DNA of 64,000 bases from Salipaludibacillus sp. CUR1. GTDB lineage: Bacteria > Bacillota > Bacilli > Bacillales > Salisediminibacteriaceae. Where the stretch lies: NCBI RefSeq assembly GCF_021028955.1, contig NZ_JAIWPE010000037.1, positions 1-64,000 on the forward strand, given 5' to 3'. The notes beneath the pieces are model-generated. The model was given only the letters and a program-made list of their open reading frames with translations, did not search any database and was not told the origin of the DNA. Shown one piece after another: positions 1-8,555 of the stretch (the stretch's first letter is position 1; every line of letters starts with the position of its first letter). A program made the translations under genes and the position numbers.

Positions 1-31
1 TTTGTAGAGGATTGGGAACAAGTATTGGTCT

Positions 32-56
32 CTCCTCTACAATAGGAGCTTTTTTT
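32..56 (+). terminator. Intrinsic terminator of an upstream gene
   Basis: A 5-bp stem CTCCT/AGGAG with a 7-nt loop is followed by a run of T. It probably ends a gene lying left of the window. An alternative pairing GTAGAGG (4-10) with CCTCTAC would compete with this stem, so a conditional structure is possible. Confidence 0.5.
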
Positions 57-105
57 GTGTTTGTAAACTCAAAATTACATTATATTCCATTCATGCAAGG
101 CTACT

Positions 106-116
106 GGGTCTGACCC
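106..116. repeat. Short palindrome GGGTCTGACCC
   Basis: The imperfect palindrome GGGTCTGACCC also forms the arms of the hairpin at 38214-38252, and related cores occur at 20449-20481 and 31985-32025. It belongs to a small dispersed palindrome family distinct from the tandem arrays. Confidence 0.45.
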
Positions 117-325
117 CTTTGTGAAAAACCCCATTTATGAAATAACCTTTTATGAAAAACCCTTTTATGACCAGCTGATTTGTACCATGCCCCTTGATGA
201 ATCGGGTTTTCCACTTTCGTTTGCTGTCCCAATCATAGAAAACTTGGCTCTGCTCTTGAACCTCTTACTTTATTTTCGTTATAATAGTAGAGTTATTAAA
301 AGGAAGGAATAGGTGATGAAGCCCC

Positions 326-763
326 ATGTCTTCAAGCGGATTACCTGTAACTATACACATGAGAACGACAATTAAAGATGGCAGACGTAAAGAGGTCCAT
401 TCGATGGAAGCTTCAGGAGAGCTTTTTCACCGGGGCGGGATGACTGTGATCCGTTTTTCTGAGCCTAAAGAAGAAAATGATACTCAGTCAACTATTCAAA
501 CAGTCAAACTTCACCGCGGGCAGATGTCTGTTCAGAGGAAAGGCGCCATTACAATGAACCAGCGCTTTATCCCGGGCCGTGAGACAGAAGGAATGTACCA
601 CAGCCCGTATGGACCGATGGATATGCGTACCGACACGTCTGAAGTTGATTATGAATGGGACAGCCAGGCCCTGGAAGGCTTCATAGACTTGCGTTATGCA
701 CTGGTGATGCAAGGGTCAAAAACAGGGAATTATCATATGCACGTAAAAATCAAGGAGGTATAA
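326..763 (+). CDS. ywiB: YwiB-like DUF1934 beta-barrel protein
   Basis: A 145-residue protein resembling the YwiB/DUF1934 family, small soluble calycin-like beta-barrels of unknown function. The recognisable parts are the N-terminal [12 protein letters not shown] segment and the central [12 protein letters not shown] segment. The start is set by the family N-terminus; a weak purine-rich stretch (GGTGAT) lies about 8 nt upstream. It ends 7 bp before argS, the same ywiB-argS arrangement as in Bacillus subtilis, so the two are probably co-transcribed. The role is not known; the link to argS is positional only. Confidence 0.85.
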   Translation: MSSSGLPVTIHMRTTIKDGRRKEVHSMEASGELFHRGGMTVIRFSEPKEENDTQSTIQTVKLHRGQMSVQRKGAITMNQRFIPGRETEGMYHSPYGPMDMRTDTSEVDYEWDSQALEGFIDLRYALVMQGSKTGNYHMHVKIKEV

Positions 764-770
764 ATTAACG

Positions 771-2438
771 ATGAGCCAAGTAGAACAGCTGAAAGAAGGC
801 TTGAAGGAACAGTTAATTGCAGCCGTATTAAAAGCAGAGCTCGCTGAAAAAGAAGAAATGCCAGACGTGGTCATTGAAACGCCGAAAGATAAGAGTCACG
901 GGGATTTTGCAACAAACCTTGCTATGCAGCTCGCACGCATAGCTAAAAAGGCGCCGAAAATGATCGCTGAGGATATTGCAGCCAACTTTGACCATGAGGC
1001 CGGGAAGGTTGAAAAACTCGATATTGCAGGGCCTGGCTTCATTAACTTCTTTATGAAAAAAGATTATTTAACAGACATCGTAGCAACCGTTCTACAACAA
1101 AAGGATAAATTTGGAGAAACAAATGTAGGCAATGACAAAAAAATTCAGGTTGAGTTCGTTTCAGCCAACCCGACTGGCACCCTTCACCTTGGCCACGCCC
1201 GCGGAGCAGCAGTCGGCGACTCCCTTTGCCATGTGCTTGAAAAAGCAGGGTACGATGTGGCACGTGAATATTATATAAACGATGCAGGAAATCAAATTGA
1301 TAACCTGGCACTTTCCCTGGAAGCCCGTTATCTTCAGGAGCTTGGCGAAGACGTGCCGATGCCTGAGGACGGCTACCACGGCAAGGACATCATTAACTTT
1401 GCGAAGGAAATTGCCGACACGTACGGTGACCGTTTTAAAGAAGCTAATGAAGAGGGACGCCGTGAATTTTTCCGTGAATACGGGCTGAAACGCGAGCTGG
1501 ACAAGCTGAAAAATGACCTGGCTGATTTCCGCGTTAACTTTAATAACTGGTTTTCGGAAACGTCCCTTTATACCGGCGGAAACATCACAGAAGTACTTGA
1601 AGAACTCAAGGAGCGCGGCGAAACATACGAACAGGATGGTGCTGTCTGGTTCAGGTCAACAGCCTACGGCGATGATAAAGACCGTGTCCTTGTTAAAAGC
1701 GACGGCTCCTACACGTACCTCACCCCGGATATTTCTTATCATAAAAACAAGTTCGCCCGGGGCTTTGAAGAGCTGATTAACATCTGGGGAGCAGACCATC
1801 ACGGCTATATTGGACGAATGGAAGCAGCTATCCAGGCTCTTGGCTATGATAAAGAACAGCTGGACGTGCAAATCATTCAAATGGTTAACCTGTTTGAAAA
1901 CGGCGAAAAAGTTAAGATGAGTAAACGGACAGGTAAAGCTGTAACGATGCGTGAACTGATGGAAGAGGTTGGAATCGACGCTACCCGTTACTTCTTTGCG
2001 ATGCGTGCGGCTGACACCCACCTGGATTTTGACTTGGATCTGGCTAAATCCCAATCCAATGAAAACCCGGTCTATTATGTCCAGTACGCGCATGCCCGAA
2101 TCTGCAGCATGCTCCGCCAGGCGGCAGATAAAGGTTACACTGTCGATCCCGCAGCCGATCTGACAAGCCTTACGGCAGAGAAAGAACAGGATCTTATGAA
2201 AAAAATGGGCGAATTCCCTGAGGCTGTAGCTGACGCGGCTAAACGGCGTTCCCCGCACCGAATTACAAACTACGTCCACGAACTGGCCCAGGCGCTGCAC
2301 AGCTTTTACAATGCAGAAAAAGTTATCAGCGACGATGAGGCATTGACGAAAGCCCGTCTGGCGCTGATGGATGCCGTGCGTATCACTCTTAAAAATGCGC
2401 TTTCTCTCGTTGGAGTGGAAGCACCGGAAAAAATGTAA
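771..2438 (+). CDS. argS: Arginyl-tRNA synthetase
   Basis: A 555-residue class I aminoacyl-tRNA synthetase that charges tRNA-Arg with arginine in the cytoplasm using ATP. Visible parts in order: the N-terminal Arg-tRNA-synthetase domain (residues 1-100), the class I HLGH signature at 139-142 within the Rossmann core, KMSKR at 382-386, and the C-terminal DALR anticodon-binding domain with [11 protein letters not shown] near 430. Length equals the Bacillus enzyme. AAGGAGG lies upstream inside the end of ywiB, 12 nt before the ATG. A terminator follows directly, so ywiB-argS looks like a complete unit. Confidence 0.97.
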   Translation: MSQVEQLKEGLKEQLIAAVLKAELAEKEEMPDVVIETPKDKSHGDFATNLAMQLARIAKKAPKMIAEDIAANFDHEAGKVEKLDIAGPGFINFFMKKDYLTDIVATVLQQKDKFGETNVGNDKKIQVEFVSANPTGTLHLGHARGAAVGDSLCHVLEKAGYDVAREYYINDAGNQIDNLALSLEARYLQELGEDVPMPEDGYHGKDIINFAKEIADTYGDRFKEANEEGRREFFREYGLKRELDKLKNDLADFRVNFNNWFSETSLYTGGNITEVLEELKERGETYEQDGAVWFRSTAYGDDKDRVLVKSDGSYTYLTPDISYHKNKFARGFEELINIWGADHHGYIGRMEAAIQALGYDKEQLDVQIIQMVNLFENGEKVKMSKRTGKAVTMRELMEEVGIDATRYFFAMRAADTHLDFDLDLAKSQSNENPVYYVQYAHARICSMLRQAADKGYTVDPAADLTSLTAEKEQDLMKKMGEFPEAVADAAKRRSPHRITNYVHELAQALHSFYNAEKVISDDEALTKARLALMDAVRITLKNALSLVGVEAPEKM

Positions 2439-2444
2439 AGAATC

Positions 2445-2478
2445 AAGCCTCCCTTTTTCAGGGGGGCTTTTGGTTTTT
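2445..2478 (+). terminator. Intrinsic terminator of ywiB-argS
   Basis: The stem AAGCCTCCC/GGGGGGCTT (one G-T pair) with a 7-nt loop starts 7 bp after the argS stop and is followed by a T-rich tail. Confidence 0.85.
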
Positions 2479-2634
2479 CCAAAAGAAATACTAATATTTT
2501 TTCAAAAATATAGATGTACGTACCTCTTTCTGTTAGTATAGAACATGTAGATTTAATAGTGTTTAATAAGACAATGTTTTTTAAGTCAAACGCTTTCTTC
2601 TGAAAAATATAGTCGTTAAAAAGTAGGTGAAATT

Positions 2635-2805
2635 ATGCAAGAAATCATATTAGCCCTCCTTGCAGGCTTGATCGTCGGTTTTGTGTTTGCCCTTATCAAG
2701 CTTCCGATCCCGGCGCCGCCGGCTTTACCGGGTGTTATGGGTATCTTTGGGGTCTATCTCGGATTTAAATTGTTCCAGTGGGTTTCCACCACATTTTTTG
2801 GATAA
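2635..2805 (+). CDS. XapX domain small membrane protein
   Basis: A 56-residue hydrophobic protein with two membrane segments (about residues 3-20 and 33-50) joined by a short loop rich in proline (LPIPAPPALPG). The KLPIPAPPALPGVMGIFGVYLG stretch is the signature of the XapX family, small membrane proteins of unknown function. AGGTGA lies upstream of the ATG at a suitable distance. It stands alone between the argS terminator and the hydrolase gene, about 65 bp before the latter. Confidence 0.8.
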   Translation: MQEIILALLAGLIVGFVFALIKLPIPAPPALPGVMGIFGVYLGFKLFQWVSTTFFG

Positions 2806-2871
2806 GAATCCCGGCAGCGGCATAAGCTAAACCCATTATGAATCTGTGAGATGAATATGGGGGTTTTGGCA

Positions 2872-3648
2872 ATGCCTTTTACTAAAGATGAGCATGCAGC
2901 AGATATATATTATGAGAAGGAGGGGAAAGGAATTCCGCTCCTTTTTGTGCATCCTCCTTCGATGGGACATGTTACCTTCCGGCGTCAAAAAAGCAGGTTA
3001 TCCAATGATTATCAAGTCATGACGATGGATTTGAGAGGGAACGGCCGGAGCGGAATGGATGAAAGGCCTCTTTCAATGCCGCTTTTGGCTGAAGACGTCA
3101 TAAGGGTTCTTGATGCGGAAAACGTTAAATCAGCCTTTATCTGCGGGTATTCAAACGGAGGGTCGATCGTTCAGGAAACGGCGATTCAATATCCTGACAG
3201 GGTTCGCGGCATTATTCTTATGGGAGGGTTCTCTGAAGTTAACAGTTTTCTGTTAAAAAATGAATTTCGCCTCGGCATTTATGCCGCAAGGGCGAAGCAG
3301 ATGGGCCTTATAGCCAATGTCTTGGCTCTGGCGCATGAACGGGAGCCCCGAAGGAAAAAAGATTTGGCTGACTACGTGAAGCGGATGTCGCCGCACCTGT
3401 TAGAACAGTATTACCGGCTTGGATTGGCTTACTCGGCCACAGCCAGGTTAGAACAAATCCAATGTCCGGTTTTGCTGCTCTACGGCAACAGGGACGATTA
3501 TGTCCATCATTACCGGCACCTGTTCCACGAAAAAGTATCGGGCCCGGTAGAAACCATCCTGTTAGGGGACGTAGGACACCAGCTTCCTACAAAAAAATCA
3601 TCAGCAGTCCACCACCTTATAAAACAATTTGTTAAAAAGTATAATTAG
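2872..3648 (+). CDS. Alpha/beta-fold hydrolase
   Basis: A 258-residue soluble alpha/beta hydrolase. The nucleophile elbow is GYSNGG (GxSxG), the acid is in YGNRDD, and the histidine is in GDVGHQLP near the C-terminus; HPPSMG after strand 3 gives the oxyanion hole. The substrate cannot be told from sequence. I prefer the ATG at 2872 because TGGGGGT lies 7 nt upstream of it; the ATG at 2851 would add seven residues without a good ribosome-binding site. It converges on the metal ATPase gene, with a REP-like hairpin between the two. Confidence 0.85.
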   Translation: MPFTKDEHAADIYYEKEGKGIPLLFVHPPSMGHVTFRRQKSRLSNDYQVMTMDLRGNGRSGMDERPLSMPLLAEDVIRVLDAENVKSAFICGYSNGGSIVQETAIQYPDRVRGIILMGGFSEVNSFLLKNEFRLGIYAARAKQMGLIANVLALAHEREPRRKKDLADYVKRMSPHLLEQYYRLGLAYSATARLEQIQCPVLLLYGNRDDYVHHYRHLFHEKVSGPVETILLGDVGHQLPTKKSSAVHHLIKQFVKKYN

Positions 3649-3696
3649 CCCGGTGGAATCGGGTGAAAATCAGGTAGAAAATCGGGTGGGTGAGAA

Positions 3697-3733
3697 GTGG
3701 GTGTTACCGGAGTGTCAGGCAGGTAACACCCAC
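3697..3733. repeat. Solitary REP-like hairpin
   Basis: A perfect 12-bp inverted repeat, GTGGGTGTTACC / GGTAACACCCAC, with a 13-nt loop, lies between convergent genes. Arms and loop length match the units of the tandem array at 57392-57958, and the preceding CAGGTAGAAAAT also resembles that array. There is no T-run, so it is not a standard terminator. Confidence 0.8.
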
Positions 3734-3755
3734 TCATGCGTCACACAGAAACAGC

Positions 3756-5726
3756 CTACCGCAAAAGCCTTAGCCCGTTTAGTATGACAAGAATCGTACT
3801 TCCTTCATGACCTATAACCCCTAATGGCAAAGTCAGCTGCTGGGCAAAATTAGCAGTGATCAAAATGAGAATAACAGAAACAGAAAATATAAGGTTTTGA
3901 GCCACGATCCGGTTCAGGCGTTTAGAGAGCTTAAACGACAAACTGATTTTTTCCAGTTCGCTTTTCATGAGGACCATGTCGGCTGTGTCGATGGCGACGT
4001 CAGTACCGGAGCCCATTGCGATTCCAATGTCAGCCTTAGCCATAGCAGGGGCGTCGTTAATGCCGTCACCGACCATCACTACCGAACCGTATTTTTCCTT
4101 AAGCAGGTCAATTTCCGTCACTTTCCGCTCAGGGAGGCATTGGGATACCCAGTCATCAAGCCCTGCCTCATCGGCAATGGACGCTGCTGTGGATTCATGA
4201 TCGCCTGTAATCATAATCGTTTTAATCCCAAGGTCATGCAGGTCATCAATTAATTGTTTTGCTTCAGGGCGGATCTCATCTTTAATAGCTAAGGAAGCAA
4301 GGACTGTTCCGTTTTTAGAAACGTAGACAACTGTTTTTCCGTCTGCCTGCCATGCTTTTCTGTAGTTATCAATGGTTTCAGGAAGCGGCTGCTCCTCAGT
4401 CGTGCCGCCTGTTTCCGTACAGGCCGCCATCGTCATCATCTCCAGATTGCCGATTTTCCATTGATCAGTTCCTGTATCAGCCTTTACACCATATCCAGTC
4501 ACATCTTCCGTGGACTCTACATCGACTGAGCCGCTTATTCCCTGCTTTTTTACAAAAGCAGTGATCGCTCTTGCAAGCGGATGGTTGGACTGAGCTTCAA
4601 TTGCTGCCACCGTCTCTAATATCTCCTCGGAATACGCTTCTTCCACAACACAGAAGTCAGTTACGGCGGGCTCTCCTCTAGTAATGGTGCCTGTTTTGTC
4701 TAAAGCGACCGCTGAGGCTTTTGACAACTGTTCAAGGTAGGTCCCGCCTTTCATTAGAACGCCCTTTCTTGCGCCATTTGAAATGGCCGAAAGGAGGGCG
4801 GGCATTACTGAGGCAACGACAGCACAAGGGGAAGCGACTACCAGCAGAACCATGGCTCTGTAAAAAGTCTCCTGAAAAGGCGCAGTGAATATAAGAGGAG
4901 GGATCACTAACATCAGAGCGACAACAATTAATACCGTAATGACATAAGGGCCTTCAACTTTTTCAATAAACTGCTGGGCAGGGGGGCGGCTGCTTTTTGC
5001 CTGTTCGACAAGACGGATCATCTTTTGAAAAAGCGAATTGGCGTTTTCCTTTGTGACCTCCACCACTATGGAGCCGCGCCCGTTCATTGTCCCGTTGTAA
5101 ACTTCATCTTTTAAATCTTTATCGACAGGGACAGGTTCTCCAGTAATAGCAGATTCATCAACTGAGGTTGTTCCCCGAACAACGACACCATCTGCCGGCA
5201 CTCTTTCCCCGCTGCGGATGAGTATACGGTCTCCGACAAGCAGGTCGTCCACCGGCACCGTTTCAAGTTCTTCGCCTGCAGTTACACGGTTGGCTTCTAA
5301 AGGAGCCAGTTTAACGAGCGAAGACAAATCTTTTTCGCTTTTTTGCCAAGTATACGTTTCCATGGCGCCGCTCAATGAAAAAATAAAGATCAATATCGCG
5401 CCTTCACTCCAATAGCCGATGGATGCCGCTCCGAGGGCTGCGAGAATCATAAGCACTTCTACATTAAGTGCCCGGTCCTGAATCAAGTCGTCTAATCCTT
5501 CTTTTGCTTTGTAGAAACCCCCAACAGCATAAGAAAGAACGTAAAAGACAATAGCGGCTGCAGCCCAGCCCGGCTCTCCGGCGCGGTCAGAGAGAAGGCC
5601 TGCTGCAAGAAATATCCCCCCTGAAAGAGACATAATAAGCTGCCGATGAACAACTAACGCTTTCTTGAAGGCGTGCTGGCATGACAGAATACGCCGGCCG
5701 TCTGATTTCAATGGTTGGATTTCCAT
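3756..5726 (-). CDS. pfeT: P1B-4-type metal-transporting ATPase (PfeT/ZosA-like)
   Basis: A 656-residue P-type ATPase with no N-terminal HMA domain. Motifs: TGEP (about 196) in the actuator domain, SPC at 299-301 in the metal-site helix instead of CPC, DKTGT with the phosphorylated Asp at 343, NHPLARA in the nucleotide domain, GDGINDAPA, and HEGST in the last membrane helix. SPC plus HEGxT is the P1B-4 signature (Co/Zn/Fe). B. subtilis ZosA, renamed PfeT, is a PerR-controlled Fe(II) exporter of this type. Here the metal is inferred. A leader hairpin and an AT-rich dyad over the -10 are annotated separately; no convincing PerR box was found. Confidence 0.85.
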   Translation of the reverse strand: MEIQPLKSDGRRILSCQHAFKKALVVHRQLIMSLSGGIFLAAGLLSDRAGEPGWAAAAIVFYVLSYAVGGFYKAKEGLDDLIQDRALNVEVLMILAALGAASIGYWSEGAILIFIFSLSGAMETYTWQKSEKDLSSLVKLAPLEANRVTAGEELETVPVDDLLVGDRILIRSGERVPADGVVVRGTTSVDESAITGEPVPVDKDLKDEVYNGTMNGRGSIVVEVTKENANSLFQKMIRLVEQAKSSRPPAQQFIEKVEGPYVITVLIVVALMLVIPPLIFTAPFQETFYRAMVLLVVASPCAVVASVMPALLSAISNGARKGVLMKGGTYLEQLSKASAVALDKTGTITRGEPAVTDFCVVEEAYSEEILETVAAIEAQSNHPLARAITAFVKKQGISGSVDVESTEDVTGYGVKADTGTDQWKIGNLEMMTMAACTETGGTTEEQPLPETIDNYRKAWQADGKTVVYVSKNGTVLASLAIKDEIRPEAKQLIDDLHDLGIKTIMITGDHESTAASIADEAGLDDWVSQCLPERKVTEIDLLKEKYGSVVMVGDGINDAPAMAKADIGIAMGSGTDVAIDTADMVLMKSELEKISLSFKLSKRLNRIVAQNLIFSVSVILILITANFAQQLTLPLGVIGHEGSTILVILNGLRLLR

Positions 5727-5788
5727 AACAATCCCTCCCTTCTAATTGATAAAGAAATTCATCTTCAATACCCTTGATAAAGCAGAAA

Positions 5789-5817
5789 TTGCTGCCACCA
5801 ATGTCAGGTGACAGCAA
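5789..5817 (-). promoter_or_regulatory. Leader hairpin upstream of the metal ATPase gene
   Basis: An 11-bp stem with one mismatch (TTGCTGCCACC / GGTGACAGCAA, loop AATGTCA on the plus strand) lies in the predicted 5' UTR, about 60 bp after the predicted promoter and 60 bp before the ATG. On the transcript it is followed by only a short T stretch. It may be a regulatory leader or a weak attenuator. Confidence 0.45.
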
Positions 5818-5876
5818 AAAACTCCAGGTAATAAAGTATATGATTGTTTTAATTTTTATTGATTGTTTCTAATTTA

Positions 5877-5905
5877 ATTATACTCTTTTTTTTCTTTGAT
5901 ATGAA
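5877..5905 (-). promoter_or_regulatory. Putative sigma-A promoter of the metal ATPase gene with AT-rich dyad
   Basis: On the minus strand, TTCATA (5905-5900) and TATAAT (5882-5877) are separated by 17 bp. The -10 sits in a 7-1-7 imperfect inverted repeat (TATAATT-A-AATTAGA), the geometry of Fur-family operators, but its match to the PerR or Fur consensus is poor. Confidence 0.45.
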
Positions 5906-5914
5906 CTGGAAAAG

Positions 5915-7111
5915 CTACATAAATGGTGACAATGCTGTGCCAATCATTTCCTTTCCTCTTTCAAAAACAGAGCGGTTCCTAACATACTCCAAGGTGATTT
6001 CTTCTGAGCACTCATAAAAATCCTTTTCAATTTCCTTTTTAACAGGGAGGACCCAGTCACGGTCCTCAATAATACAATTGATCTCTTTGTTAAGGTGAAA
6101 ACTCCGTTTGTCAAAGTTTGAGGTCCCGATATCCATCAGGTGATCGTCGATAACGATAACTTTTGAATGGTAAAACCCTTCTGTAAACTGGCGAATAGTT
6201 ACTCCTGCTTTTAAAAGGTCCGGGAAATAGGGGAACGCTGCATCTTTAACAAAAGGATGATCGGCATATTTCGGAATAATTAATTTGACGTTAATCCCAT
6301 TTTCGGCCAGCCTGATTAATTTGTTTTTTAGTGACTTTCCAGGGATAAAATAAGGGGTGCCGATAATAACCGATTCTTTTGCCCGGTCGAGGAGAGAATC
6401 CACCATTTCAACTACATGGGCCCCGTCAGTAGAAACGACTTTCAGAGGGACGGGCCCGGAGCCTGCTCGTTTAGACTCGATCTCCTTTTCGCTGGTTTTT
6501 TCACCTGAGGCCCCGTTCCAGTCAGTGATAAACTGCTTTTGGAAATCCTGTACTGCTTCTCCGCTGACATAGATATGGTAATCCCTCCAGCGGCCCAGGT
6601 CAGGATCCCGTCCTAAATATTCATCACCAACATTATATCCGCCTATATAGCCATGAATTCCGTCTATTACCGTTACTTTCCGGTGGTTTCGCACATTCAT
6701 TGAATAGAACAGTAAAGGAAAAGAGGGGACGTTAGTCTTTTTTATAAGGACGCCTGCGTTTTTAAGAGATTTTTTCTCTTTTCTGGAGATCGCATAGCCG
6801 CCCCAGTCCACCATTAGCCGGACATCGACTCCCTCGACTGCCTTTTCTTTAAGGAGGTCAAGAAACTTTTGGCCGATATGGTCGTCGCGGAAAATAAAAA
6901 ACTGAATATGAATGTGATGCTCTGCTTTGTCAATCTTATCAAGCATATGGTCAAACAGTTTATCTCCCCGGGGGAAGAAATCGACATGGCTTTTTCTGAG
7001 CACACTTTCTTCCATCGGACGGATATTTGCACGGTGGAGTTTAAAACCGATATATAAATCAATAGTAATCCAGGCAATAATGACGGCGATCACAGCTAAG
7101 ACTATAGTCAT
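5915..7111 (-). CDS. clsB: Cardiolipin synthase-like phospholipase D family protein (ClsB/YwjE-like)
   Basis: A 398-residue membrane-anchored protein with one N-terminal helix (about residues 3-22) and two PLD (HKD) motifs, NHRKVTVIDG in the first half and YHSKVIVIDD in the second, each followed by the usual GG(Y/F)N or GTSNFD segment. Cardiolipin synthases condense two phosphatidylglycerol molecules into cardiolipin and glycerol. Length and motif spacing match B. subtilis YwjE/ClsB (398 residues) better than the two-helix ClsA type. It lies 188 bp upstream of the metal ATPase gene in the same direction. The ribosome-binding site is weak. Confidence 0.85.
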   Translation of the reverse strand: MTIVLAVIAVIIAWITIDLYIGFKLHRANIRPMEESVLRKSHVDFFPRGDKLFDHMLDKIDKAEHHIHIQFFIFRDDHIGQKFLDLLKEKAVEGVDVRLMVDWGGYAISRKEKKSLKNAGVLIKKTNVPSFPLLFYSMNVRNHRKVTVIDGIHGYIGGYNVGDEYLGRDPDLGRWRDYHIYVSGEAVQDFQKQFITDWNGASGEKTSEKEIESKRAGSGPVPLKVVSTDGAHVVEMVDSLLDRAKESVIIGTPYFIPGKSLKNKLIRLAENGINVKLIIPKYADHPFVKDAAFPYFPDLLKAGVTIRQFTEGFYHSKVIVIDDHLMDIGTSNFDKRSFHLNKEINCIIEDRDWVLPVKKEIEKDFYECSEEITLEYVRNRSVFERGKEMIGTALSPFM

Positions 7112-7188
7112 GTTAATCCAACTTTCTTAAAAGTTTGTCACCCGCTATTATTCCCCGTCTCGTGAAAAATCAATCATTCTGGTAAGTG

Positions 7189-7220
7189 AAAAACCGGTCT
7201 GCCTGGGCAAACCGGTTTTT
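7189..7220. terminator. Bidirectional intrinsic terminator
   Basis: A perfect 10-bp stem AAAAACCGGT / ACCGGTTTTT with a 12-nt loop gives A/T runs on both sides. It follows the leftward peroxiredoxin/winged-helix operon. Confidence 0.8.
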
Positions 7221-7231
7221 CAAACGTTATA

Positions 7232-7462
7232 TCAGTTGGATTTTTCAAGCATTTTTCTGCCCCCGGGTGCCAGTTGATAAGCACCTTCTGTTTCTTGTAC
7301 GAGCCCCATTGAGACCATGTCTCTCATTGAGCTTCTGATTTTGAACAGAGGAATGGCAAGTTCTTTGGACAAGTCTGCTGGGGACTTAGGGGACTCATCC
7401 ACTGCCTCGAGAATATTTTTTGCTGATTGTGTCAGTTTGCCGTCACCGTTTACGCAAGCCAT
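7232..7462 (-). CDS. Small winged-helix protein linked to peroxiredoxin
   Basis: A 76-residue protein predicted to be a single winged helix-turn-helix: helices around LTQSAKNILEAV, SPADLSKELA and IPLFKIRSSMRDMVSMGLV, then a short wing VQETEGAYQLAPGG. AAAGGAG lies upstream of the ATG. It starts 15 bp after the peroxiredoxin stop in the same direction and is followed by a strong terminator, so the two form an operon. I do not recognise a named family. A DNA-binding role is inferred from the fold alone; it has a single cysteine near its N-terminus that could in principle sense oxidation. Confidence 0.7.
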   Translation of the reverse strand: MACVNGDGKLTQSAKNILEAVDESPKSPADLSKELAIPLFKIRSSMRDMVSMGLVQETEGAYQLAPGGRKMLEKSN

Positions 7463-7477
7463 CAGTGAATCTCTCCT

Positions 7478-8137
7478 TTACAGTTGTTTCTTGCAGAAGT
7501 ACCAGTCAGTACATTCAACACTATCATCATTGGCACGTTCCTCAGCTTCTTCCTGTGTTTTCGGCGGAGGAATAATGACTTTTTCACCCGGTTTCCAGTT
7601 AGCCGGGGTAGCTACGCCATGTTCATCGGTCGTCTGCAATCCTTTAATTAAACGGAGGATTTCAGGCATATTTCTTCCGGTTGAAAGTGGATAATAAATG
7701 ACCGCGCGGACAATTTGCTTATCGTCAATCACAAATACAGCTCGTGACGTTTCTGTGGTGCTTTCGCCAGGCATAATCATGCCGTATTTTTTTGCGACAT
7801 CTTTATTTAAGTCGGCAATAATTGGGAAGGTCAGTTCCACACCCATTTTCTCTTTTACATTTCTTACCCAGGCAATATGGGAGTGGACGCTGTCCACGCT
7901 AAGCCCGAGAAGCTCTGTGTTAAGGGCACGCAGGTCATCGGCGATCTCCTGGAAAGCGATAAATTCGGTTGTACAAACAGGAGTGAAATCAGCGGGATGC
8001 GAGAAAAGAACAACCCATGACCCTTTGAAATCTTCTAATTGCAATGTCCCGTGCGTTGTTTCTGCTTCAAAATCAGGCGCAGTATCTCCAATACGGGGAA
8101 GTGAGACAACTTTTTCTTCGTGGTTCGTATTTTCCAT
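7478..8137 (-). CDS. Peroxiredoxin, Prx6/archaeal TPx type
   Basis: A 219-residue thiol peroxidase that reduces hydrogen peroxide and organic peroxides in the cytosol. The peroxidatic Cys55 is in HPADFTPVCTTEF (PxxxTxxC), preceded by the thioredoxin-fold FKGSWVVLFSHP. The C-terminal Prx6-type domain has WKPGEKVIIPPP and a cysteine pair at 209 and 215 (VECTDWYFC), the arrangement seen in archaeal thioredoxin-dependent peroxiredoxins such as the Aeropyrum enzyme, so a disulfide relay is likely rather than pure 1-Cys chemistry. GGAGC precedes the ATG. A PerR-like box lies just upstream and the winged-helix gene follows. Confidence 0.92.
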   Translation of the reverse strand: MENTNHEEKVVSLPRIGDTAPDFEAETTHGTLQLEDFKGSWVVLFSHPADFTPVCTTEFIAFQEIADDLRALNTELLGLSVDSVHSHIAWVRNVKEKMGVELTFPIIADLNKDVAKKYGMIMPGESTTETSRAVFVIDDKQIVRAVIYYPLSTGRNMPEILRLIKGLQTTDEHGVATPANWKPGEKVIIPPPKTQEEAEERANDDSVECTDWYFCKKQL

Positions 8138-8155
8138 GACTTAACAGCTCCTTAT

Positions 8156-8170
8156 TTATAATAATTATTT
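8156..8170 (-). promoter_or_regulatory. Candidate PerR box upstream of peroxiredoxin
   Basis: TTATAATAATTATTT matches the Bacillus PerR box TTATAATnATTATAA at 12 of 14 fixed positions and lies 19-33 bp before the peroxiredoxin start. The region is AT-rich, which raises the chance of a random match, but the gene behind it is a peroxide-detoxifying enzyme. The rest of the gap to 8468 shows no gene. Confidence 0.5.
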
Positions 8171-8468
8171 TGTAATACATCTATTAATTTAATACACCTT
8201 AGGGTATAAGTAAAGCTTTTTAGCGCAAATTTAGTGTGAATTCTTTGTGAAATTAAAAGAGAGAGCATAAAGAAACAATTTAAGTTGAAATGATTAAATG
8301 ATAATTATCTGATTTAGTTGAGAAATGGCGAGCTTATTTCATGCGTTTTAACGAGGTGATGGCCGTTACGTCTTTAGAGACGGGCTGAAAAAAATATACA
8401 AAAATTTAAAATAATTGAATAGCACGTCAGGTGTGGTGTTAAATAAAAAAATTATACAAAAAAATCTA

Positions 8469-8486
8469 TGAATGAATACTCATTCA
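8469..8486 (+). promoter_or_regulatory. FadR operator
   Basis: TGAATGAATACTCATTCA fits the Bacillus FadR consensus TGAATGAnTAnTCATTCA and is nearly palindromic. It covers the -35 region of the promoter that follows, so acyl-CoA-responsive repression of the downstream operon is expected. In B. subtilis, FadR (a TetR-family repressor) acts on fatty-acid degradation genes through this site. Confidence 0.9.
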
Positions 8487-8496
8487 TATTTTTCTG

Positions 8497-8505
8497 TGAT
8501 ATAAT
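8497..8505 (+). promoter_or_regulatory. Extended -10 promoter of fadF operon
   Basis: TGATATAAT is an extended -10 (TGnTATAAT). No good -35 is visible at 17 bp because the FadR operator occupies that place. It lies about 50 bp before the fadF start. Confidence 0.6.
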
Positions 8506-8555
8506 AAAATTCAAATTGAAGTTATTTTCTGAATACATTGAAAGGGGATGGTTCC

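Noticed and set aside
121-312. 63-codon plus-strand ORF near the left end
   Set aside because: It starts with GTG, has no Shine-Dalgarno, and its first part consists of short TTATGAAAAACC repeats; no family resemblance.
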